A DNA stretch of 64,000 nucleotides from Charina bottae. Taxonomy: Eukaryota > Chordata > Lepidosauria > Squamata > Charinaidae. The translations under genes were made by a program, and so were the position numbers. Positions 57,206 to 64,000 of this stretch are shown here, one piece after another. Every line of letters begins with the position of its first letter. The stretch's first letter is position 1. The stretch is taken from positions 26,452,274 through 26,516,273 of the forward strand of contig JALMGJ010000013.1 in assembly GCA_023362775.1 (NCBI GenBank), given 5' to 3'. Under the pieces are notes generated by a model. The model ran no database searches and had not been told where the DNA came from. It saw only the letters and a program-made list of their open reading frames with translations.

Positions 57206-57288
57206 GCCTTCAAGCAGGGATGTGGGGTTCAGTGAAGGCCGCCTGTAGATCAGACGCCCCTCCCCTTCCCTTGGCTTTGGGGTAACAG
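57206..57288 (+). other. Candidate alternative non-coding exon of FBXO46
   Basis: A T-rich tract ending ATTATTCTTTTGCAG gives a good acceptor, and GGTAACAG/GTAAGAAC a strong donor 83 bases later. There is no conserved reading frame, so it could be a 5' UTR exon. It may equally be a chance pairing, and transcript data would decide. Confidence 0.3.
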
Positions 57289-57327
57289 GTAAGAACAGGG
57301 GAGTTTGTGGGGAAGGGCAAGCAAATT

Positions 57328-57350
57328 GTTGTTGTTGTTGTTGTTGTTGA
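57328..57350. repeat. GTT microsatellite
   Basis: Seven or so TTG units lie in the presumed FBXO46 intron. Confidence 0.8.
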
Positions 57351-58617
57351 ATGCTTTTTCAAGGCAGCCAGATTGCTTAGTCTGAACGCTCCGAGGAAGG
57401 GGTGGGATTGCATGGGGGGGGATCTAAAAGGTGGCTGCTTCGCAGGTGGGGGTCCAGGATGGCTCTTGCCGCGTTCCTCCTGCACACCCATCCTGGACCA
57501 CCTCCCTTGTGTAAGGCCTGGTGTCTTTGCACAATCAACAAGTGCACGTGTGACTTTTTTTTTGGGGGGGGCCATCACAATGGCAAGCCCAGCCCACGTG
57601 ATGGGGGGGTGGCATTCCAGCATGCCTTTTCCTTCACCTGGGGCTGCGTCCTCCCCACAGGTCCCCATCTCGGTGACTTCATTGGGCTGGTCCCCCGGCT
57701 GTCGCCCACCTGCCACACACCTCTCCGTGTCTTTTTTAAAAACATCAGTGGTTCTGAACTGAGCTTGGTGGCAGGTTCAGCTTAGGAGGGGCCGGGGAAG
57801 GGTACGGTAGGTAGCACCCAGCCTGTAATTTTCATGGGAAGGTGTAACGTGCGCCATTCCACAGGCACATAGCTATAGAATGCGTCCGTTCGTGCGCTGC
57901 CAAACGGAGCAGCCCAGAGTTTTTAAGAAGAGTGGGCAGAAGGGGCAGAAATCTCTTGATACGGCTGGGGTCTGCCCAGATTCCCCAAGCTCGACTGGGG
58001 ATAAACCGTGTATTCAGATGTTCCAAGGGATTACAAGCACTCCTGGAGATCTAGCCTTATGCTTCCCCAAGAAACAGCACCTATGTGCCCTGGTTCATAA
58101 GTGTTTGTGAATTGGCAAAAGTGGATTTCCTTAACTCAGTACGTCCTTTCTTCGGTTGATAGGAAGATTTTTTTAAAAAAAATTGGATGGAAAGAGGGAT
58201 GAGTAGATAATACGCTTCATTCTCAGTCTTTGTATCTTGCTCTAATAAATGCACTGTCTGCTGCTAACACTGCGAGTGCAGATGTATACATTTACTCCCG
58301 CCTCGTGGCTGGGAGTGTTTTCCTAATTCACATGGGGAGAGTGATCGGTTGGCGTAAGCTGGCCCTGGGATGTGTGTCTTCCAGGTTCCAGCAGGAATTC
58401 CAGAATCAAAAGAAATGCTAACTTGAGGGTTACATTGTCCCCCCCCCCCCCCAATTTTTCTTTAAAAACCCAATATCTTGGAGGGCTTTAAGAGATGAAG
58501 AAAATGTGTTCTTGGTTATTAATTATTGTTGGTTCCATGTCAGTATTGGTAATAAGAATTGTCACGGGTGTTCCAATTCACTGACATTATGTGGGCATTT
58601 CTTAGAGCAGTGTTTCT

Positions 58618-58819
58618 CAACCTTGGCAACTTTAAGATGTGTGGACTTCAGCTCCCAGAATTCCCCAGCCAGCATACTTTAGGATGCGTGGGCTTCAGCT
58701 CCCAGAATTCCCCAGCCAGCATACTTTAGGATGCGTGGACTTCAGCTCCCAGAATTCCCCAGCCAGAGTGCTGGGAGTTGAAGCCCACATATCTTAACGT
58801 TGCTAAGATTGAGAAACTG
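58618..58819. mobile_element. hAT-like palindromic MITE with a triplicated left arm
   Basis: It starts CAGTGTTTCTCAACCTTGGC and ends GATTGAGAAACTG. The TGTGGACTTCAGCTCCCAGA-type unit occurs three times in the left arm. The flanks TCTTAGAG and TCTTAGAA match at seven of eight positions. The arrangement parallels the copy at 5893. Confidence 0.75.
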
Positions 58820-59292
58820 TCTTAGAACAACCCTTTAAGGTAGGCCAATGTTTCCCATTAGTGCAAGGGAGCTGATGAGGCAGAGACTGAGCTGAAGCTG
58901 GCTACAGCTAGATGGGAAACAGCACCTTTGCGCCCCCTGCAACTTGGCAACAGCGAAGGGCCTCCGCTGCGTGTTGGGTGGTGGCATCTTGGCTTTGCTC
59001 TAATGCCAGTCCTGATGTTCCGCTTGGCTTGGCGTGCTGCATCATTCCTGCAGTGCAAGCTGCCGGCTTCAGCGGGGGCCACCCACACGGTCCTTTGCTT
59101 GCCCTCCCCGGCGAGAGCTGGGCCTGCCCTTTCAGTTGCTGCCTTGAAATCGGATCCGTAACCTTGGCACGCTCTCTTTTCCTTTGAAGAGTAAATTATG
59201 CAGCGAGCGAGCCGTACTGAGCTTGAGCTGGCTGCTGGGAAGCGAGCAAGGGGCAAAGCTGTGTGGCTCGTTCAGACGCTTGGACTATTGAT

Positions 59293-59740
59293 TGATTGAT
59301 TGAATGATGGATGGATGATTTAACAAATTTATAGGGCCGCCCATCTACCAAAAGGAACTCAGGGTGGTAAACCGGAATAAAAACACAATGCAATGACCAG
59401 AAACCATTAAAACAAAAAAAAGCAACGTTGAGGCCCGATAAAATTGACACCCATAGAGGAAAGACGCCAAGTCTTCACTGTCTTCCTGAAGGCCAACACA
59501 GTTGCGATGGAAGGCAAGGAAGGCTTGAACTGATGGGGCTCTAGCTGGATGGGGAAAGAGACTAGAGAGCAGGAGAGACGCTTGTGCAGGATTTGACAGC
59601 CCCAGGCACTGTCTGGAGCCCCGTTGTAATGTTTTCCTTTTGGCTGGCACCCTGAAGACTAGATACTTAATGTACAAATAAGTAAACCCGGAACAGGAAA
59701 TCATATCTAGCTTCAAGGCCTGTAGGGCACAGAAAACAGT
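59293..59740 (-). repeat. LINE 3' fragment (CR1/L2-like)
   Basis: On the minus strand GTTTACCACCCTGAGTTCCT followed by AGATGGGCGGCCCTATAAAT is the LINE tail motif. Upstream on that strand is about 300 bp of decayed 3' coding sequence with no intact frame. Confidence 0.5.
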
Positions 59741-59829
59741 TTAGAGGTGACAGCTTCTGGTCAAATACTATATATGGGGTGGGGGCAGGATGCTGTAGCA
59801 AGAATCATGGAGGCTCCTAGGATAAATTA

Positions 59830-60231
59830 CAGCTAGTCCCCGCTTAATGACCATTCGTTTAGCGACAGCTCGGACTTACAATGGTGCTGAAAAAATTGAC
59901 TTATGACCGGTCCTCACACTTATGACCGTCACAGTGTCCCTGTGATCACAATTTGGGCGCTTGGCAACCAGTTCACATGTATGACCGTCGCAGCGTCCCA
60001 TGGTCACGTGATCGCCATTTTCGACCTTCCTAGCTGGCTTCTGGCAAGCAAAATCAGTGGGGAACCACGTGATTCGCTTAACAACCACGTGGTTCGCTTG
60101 ATGCCCATGGTGATTCGCTTAACAACCGCTGCAAAAAAGGTCATAACATCGGGTCGGATTTGCTTCATGACCGCTTCGCTTAGCAACCGAAATTCCGGTC
60201 TCAATTGTGGTCGTTAAGGGAGGTCTACCTG
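59830..60231. mobile_element. Tigger/pogo-like palindromic DNA transposon remnant
   Basis: The ends are CAGCTAGTCCCCGCTTAATG and GGAGGTCTACCTG with TA on both sides. It ends 270 bases before the FBXO46 coding-exon acceptor. Confidence 0.75.
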
Positions 60232-60588
60232 TATTGTATAATTACATTCCACAGTTTGGGTTTGGGTAAGGAATGCAGCAGCTTCCTGAAATTTTGCTGA
60301 ATGTTCCCCAAGTGCCTCCGTGCAGTTAGCGCTAGAAACGTAATGACTTCCCCCCTCCCCAGAAATGGAAAGCAAGCTCTAAGGGCGCAGAATGTTGCAC
60401 GCAGGCCTGCGTCCTGGGCTTTGTGGACAGAATAAGCAGCCTTCGTCCTCTGCCTTTTACACACCTGACGGATGTCTGTTTCCCTCCCCTCCCCGCAGAT
60501 TGCTCCAGGCCCTGGGAGATCCACCGGAGCAGCCGATCATGCGCTAGGGGGGGGCGTCCTTCCCCCTCCTCTTGGCCATGAGAGCGTG

Positions 60589-62583
60589 ATGGATCAGAAC
60601 GCCTTCTCCCACATCCAGCTGTGGTGTCCGCGCCCCTTTGGCACCTACTCCGAGAACAAGCAGTGCCGGGGCAGCCAGGGGAAGAAGGGCTTTGGGGACT
60701 TCGCCTGCAAGGCCAAAGAGGAGGAGGGGGACGGCGGCGAGCTCACTTCGGAGAACACCCCCCCGGCCCCGGCCCCGCCCCCACCGCCCCCAGCAGCCTC
60801 CTCCGGCTCCAGCCAGGTGGAGGAGGGCCGAGTCCTCTTGGACACCTGGTATGTGATCAAGCCCGGCAACACCAAGGAGAAGGTCGCGTTCTTCGTGGCT
60901 CACCAGTGCGGCGGCGGCGGCAGCAGGGCCAGCGCCATGAAGGTCAAAGGAAACTGGGGGAGCGACAGCTCCAAGGCGAAGCGCCGGCGGCGCTCCCACG
61001 ACCCCACCCGGAGTAAAGCCTGCCCGGTCAAGCCCAAGGAGGGCAGCAGCAAGGAAGCCGAGGACGTTTGCCTTTGGCCGGAGCCCCAGGCTGACCCTGC
61101 GGGCGGAGACGCCACGGACCTGCTCTCGGTGGCCGAGATGGTGGCCTTGGTGGAGCAGCGGACGGCGCGGGCGGGGCAGAATTACTCCAGACCGAGCGCA
61201 CCACCGTCCCCGGTGGTTTTTGTGTCCACAGACCAGGAGCAGGAGGAGAGCGGGGAGAAGAAAGCGCCGGCCTCCGGGGGGAGCTCGGACTGCAGCCGAG
61301 TGGCCGAGGCGATTGCCCACTTCGAGTCGCGGGAACGCAGCGTCTTGTGTCAGAACGGCCTCCGGAGGGAGTCCTCCGAGTGCGTGGCCAACTCCCAGCA
61401 CAGCCCTGGCGAAGTCCGCATCGCCTTCCGTATTTCCAGCAGCCGAGACCCCCGTTTGCCCGCCGAGAGCGGCTCCGTCCCCCGGCCCAACTGCATGTTC
61501 ATGAGCTGCGGAGGGTCACCCACGGGCAGCACGGCCCGGGCCAAAGACAAGATCACCTGTGACCTCTATCAGCTGATCAGCCCTTCCCGGGATACCCTTC
61601 CCAACAACGTGGACTTCCTGTTGGCGAGCGCCTCCCCCAAGGGGTCCGATGGATCCGGCCGCGAGTCCTCCGAACTGGAGGTGACTTGCCGAGAGACCCA
61701 AAACGGCTCCGGCAAGTTGGACGCCATCCCCGAAGACGCCCGGGTGTCTGCAGAAAAGATGGGAGGTGCCCCGGCCTCCGCAGCCAGAGACTGTGTGTCC
61801 GGCTTCCACGTCGATGTGGTGGTCACGGGCGTCGTGGACCAGTGTGTCTTCTTCGGCAAGGACAGCACCAAGAACATGAAGGAAGAGACCGTTTGCTTGA
61901 CGGTCGGTTCCCCGACCCAAGAAGGGTTGTGCACGTCTTGCGATGACCCCCCGCCGGGGCAGCTCTTCTTCCTCCACGCTCAGGCGCCGCGGGAGGACAG
62001 CCGAGACACGGACAGCGCGTTCCTGGAGTCCACCGGTGGTGGGGGGGGCGGGCTCGAGAGGGCCGACGGATCGGGACTGGAGCCCTCTGCCTCGGACACC
62101 TCCCTGTGCCGCCTGTACCGCCACGTCTCCCACGATTTTTTGGAGATCCGCTTCAAGATCCAGCGGTTGCTGGAGCCTCGCCAGTATATGCTGCTGCTCC
62201 CTGACCACATCATGGTGAAGATCTTCAGCTACCTGCCCACCCAGGCCCTGGCGGCCTTGAAGTGCTGCTGCCACTTCTTCAAGTACATCATCGAGACCTT
62301 TGGGGTGCAGGCCACGGACTCCAAGTGGAACCGGGACCCCTTGTACCGCGACGACCCCTGCAAGCAGTGCAAGAGACACTACGAGAAGGGGGACGTCTCG
62401 CTCTGCCGGTGGCACCCCAAGCCCTACCATCACGACTTGCCTTACGGACGCTCCTACTGGATGTGCTGCCGCCGGACAGACAAGGACACCCCCGGCTGCC
62501 GCGTGGGACTGCACGACAACAACTGGGTGCAGCCCTGCGACATATTGAGAGAGAGGGCAGCCCGGAGGGAGGACGGGAGGTGA
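60589..62583 (+). CDS. FBXO46: F-box only protein 46 (single coding exon)
   Basis: This is a substrate-recognition subunit of an SCF ubiquitin ligase. The F-box should bind SKP1. The splice acceptor CCCCGCAG ends at 60498 and the ATG at 60589 opens MDQNAFSHIQLWCPRPFGTY, matching the conserved FBXO46 start. In-frame upstream codons exist, but this ATG fits the family. The protein has 664 codons against 603 in human by memory. It has a Pro-rich stretch (about 58-72), the conserved DTWYVIKPGNTKEKVAFFVA block, a basic KAKRRRRS cluster (about 129-136, possible nuclear signal), AKDKITCDLYQLISPSRD and SGFHVDVVVTGVVDQCVFFG segments, and an F-box around 530-580 (MLLLPDHIMVKIFSYLPTQA). The C-terminus is Cys/His-rich (about 584-650) and may bind zinc. 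GC content is far higher than in the surrounding intron. Extra length lies in poorly conserved linkers. Confidence 0.97.
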   Translation: MDQNAFSHIQLWCPRPFGTYSENKQCRGSQGKKGFGDFACKAKEEEGDGGELTSENTPPAPAPPPPPPAASSGSSQVEEGRVLLDTWYVIKPGNTKEKVAFFVAHQCGGGGSRASAMKVKGNWGSDSSKAKRRRRSHDPTRSKACPVKPKEGSSKEAEDVCLWPEPQADPAGGDATDLLSVAEMVALVEQRTARAGQNYSRPSAPPSPVVFVSTDQEQEESGEKKAPASGGSSDCSRVAEAIAHFESRERSVLCQNGLRRESSECVANSQHSPGEVRIAFRISSSRDPRLPAESGSVPRPNCMFMSCGGSPTGSTARAKDKITCDLYQLISPSRDTLPNNVDFLLASASPKGSDGSGRESSELEVTCRETQNGSGKLDAIPEDARVSAEKMGGAPASAARDCVSGFHVDVVVTGVVDQCVFFGKDSTKNMKEETVCLTVGSPTQEGLCTSCDDPPPGQLFFLHAQAPREDSRDTDSAFLESTGGGGGGLERADGSGLEPSASDTSLCRLYRHVSHDFLEIRFKIQRLLEPRQYMLLLPDHIMVKIFSYLPTQALAALKCCCHFFKYIIETFGVQATDSKWNRDPLYRDDPCKQCKRHYEKGDVSLCRWHPKPYHHDLPYGRSYWMCCRRTDKDTPGCRVGLHDNNWVQPCDILRERAARREDGR

Positions 62584-62848
62584 GGGGCTCCGGGAGGGGG
62601 AGGGGGTGGAGGAACGCCCCCTTTCCCCCTTTTCTCTCCTGTCTGACTTCTCCATGTGTGTGCAAGAGGGGGTGAGGTGAGTGCGTTTTACAAGAGCCCT
62701 GGTGTGTGTGCGTGCGTGCGTGCGTCTTTTAAAGAATTGCTTGATCACGATTGCAGATTTGGGCTTCGTTTCTGTCTCCCCTGCCCTCCCGCTCCACATG
62801 AGCTGCAAAAGGAAGTTTAGGGGGGGGGGGAACATGTATTACAAAAAA

Positions 62849-62854
62849 AATAAA
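62849..62854 (+). terminator. FBXO46 polyadenylation signal
   Basis: AATAAA lies 266 bases after the stop codon within ACATGTATTACAAAAAAAAT. The short GC-rich 3' UTR carries a GT/GC simple repeat near 62700-62728. Confidence 0.7.
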
Positions 62855-62879
62855 ATATGTACAAAGAGCCACAAGGCCC

Positions 62880-64000
62880 CTTTTTAAGAATATGTATTGT
62901 TGGTGAATGGGAGGAGAGTGCGCGCCTGTATCTGCCAGTCGCTGCAGCTCATGAGATTTGGGGAGACCGTTTCAATATCTTCTTTATCCTCTAAAGCAGT
63001 GTTTCTCAACCATGGGCACTATCAGATGGGTGGACTTCAACTCCCAGAATTCTGGGAGTTGAAGTCCACCCATCTGAAAGTGCCCAAGGTTGAGAAACAC
63101 TGCTCTCAAGTCAGAAATGAGGTTATCGGCCCCCTCCATCCTGCGGGGAACGCAAGTCCGTCCAGCGCTTTTCTAACTTCCGTCTGAGAAGAATTTCTTC
63201 GTTGGAACTGGGGAGCGTACAAATAACGGGGGGCATCAGCTGACTGTAGAAACACGCATGCATGCGCGAGTGTAGGAAACAAATCCTCACGGGACTGTTT
63301 TTTTTAGTCTGGTGTGAAACCTGCATTTCTGCTGCAGTTGTCCCCCGTCCCGTCCCCCCCGAAAAAAAAACCCCTGCCACTTTGGTGACTGCTTCCTTCT
63401 CCCTGTACCGCTGAAACTTCAGCCCCCTTGGGGACCTCCCATCTCAGGGTCATCAGAGGCTGCCGTGATGGTGGAGAAGGTCACAGGCCATAAGCAGAAA
63501 GGGGTCATGAGAGGGCAACCGTCCCCTAATCCCACATAACCCCTGACTGTCCTGGCACGGCCAACTCCAACATCTGATCGTTGAGAATTCGGTTGCTTTT
63601 CTATTCCTGGTCGTCTCTCCCCCCGCCCCTCCCTCCCGTCCTGTTGTGGGTAAACAAGACTTTGAGCCCTATCTTGGGTACAGTTCAGCTTTTTTCACCT
63701 TCACTGCCTTTCCTACTTGACTTTCTTCTGTCCCCCAGGCTGGCAGGAACCCTCCCTCGGCTGCATTTTTGAAGCGTTCCTCTGCTATTGCCCTTGCAAC
63801 CCACCTCCTCTGCGTCAAAGGCCCGTTCTGTTCCACGGCAATGCTCTGTGGTCCTCGGCTTTTTCCCATATTTTTTCCCCCCTTTGCCCGGCTCCTGGAG
63901 GACGCCCCAGCTAAAACTAAGTCCACTCAGCGGCGTTTCCTCCTTAACTTGAACCGTGTGCCCGATTGGCTTGGGGGTTGGCATGGACCAGACTCAACCA
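62880..64000. other. Flank downstream of FBXO46
   Basis: No exon is recognised. A short hAT-like palindrome lies at 62997-63102. The remaining sequence is unique-looking with pyrimidine-rich stretches (63600-63720), and no known gene starts before the window ends. Confidence 0.6.
62997..63102. mobile_element. Short hAT-like palindromic MITE (about 106 bp)
   Basis: It runs from CAGTGTTTCTCAACCATGGG to GGTTGAGAAACACTG, with centre CCCAGAATTCTGGG. The flanks CTCTAAAG and CTCTCAAG match at seven of eight positions. The loss of the GCCAGC centre makes it shorter than its relatives. Confidence 0.8.

Larger units (their letters stand above)
46334..60498 (+). other. Presumed FBXO46 intron 1 (about 14 kb)
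   Basis: The span between the donor at 46334 and the acceptor at 60497-60498 holds a complete copia element nested in a hAT-like palindrome, microsatellites, tRNA SINE and LINE fragments and a Tigger-like copy. No other coding exon is recognised. Two pieces with little repeat content (46400-48050 and 55450-58600) contain open frames without recognisable homology. Confidence 0.5.

Noticed and set aside
56704..57285. A 193-codon forward frame upstream of FBXO46.
   Set aside because: It is low-complexity with GT and GGA runs and has no conserved segment. At most its last 83 bases could be an untranslated exon.
61516..62835. A 439-codon antisense frame across FBXO46.
   Set aside because: It is an antisense shadow of a very GC-rich coding exon. 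It is rich in Arg/Gly/Val and has no domain, while the sense frame has clear FBXO46 conservation.

Overview
The window is nuclear DNA from a vertebrate, almost certainly a squamate reptile (lizard or snake). I base this on three multi-exon vertebrate genes with GT-AG introns and on a dense squamate-style repeat landscape: tRNA-derived SINEs with a pyrimidine-rich CCTTTACCTTT tail (Sauria type), Bov-B/RTE-like and CR1/L2-like LINE tails, and many palindromic DNA-transposon remnants. I cannot name the species.

Layout. SARS2 (mitochondrial seryl-tRNA synthetase) lies on the minus strand at 2480-17581 in 16 exons that join without a frame error into 508 codons. A repeat-rich 11 kb spacer follows, holding complex TA/TG microsatellites, a Sauria-type SINE and several foldback elements. 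GIPR (gastric inhibitory polypeptide receptor, a class B1 GPCR) lies on the plus strand at about 28941-39536. I see 12 coding exons and do not find the signal-peptide exon. A gene-poor spacer (39.5-46 kb) leads to a GC-rich promoter and a non-coding first exon ending at 46333, which I assign to FBXO46. The FBXO46 coding sequence is a single exon at 60589-62583 (664 codons), after an intron of about 14 kb.

The most striking element is a complete Ty1/copia LTR retrotransposon at 48754-54239, in sense orientation inside the FBXO46 intron. It has two 665-bp LTRs in which I see no difference, a 5-bp target duplication, a polypurine tract, an uninterrupted 1319-codon gag-pol, and a primer-binding site matching the anticodon region of initiator tRNA-Met. 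That arrangement is typical of copia half-tRNA priming. It is inserted in the middle of an older hAT-type palindromic element, which keeps its own 8-bp target duplication outside.

The rest is mainly non-autonomous DNA transposons. There are about nine Tigger/pogo-like elements (CAGGTAGTCC ends, TA target sites), a short hAT-like palindrome family (CAGTGTTTCTCAA ends, 8-bp targets) and a second hAT-like family (CAGAGCTTTCC ends, 8-bp targets), some copies of which carry an expanded internal minisatellite. The three host genes are housekeeping or signalling genes with unrelated jobs and do not form a functional cluster. All coordinates come from reading the sequence by eye. Exon boundaries were checked by codon counting, while identities and repeat-family names were not computed or searched.
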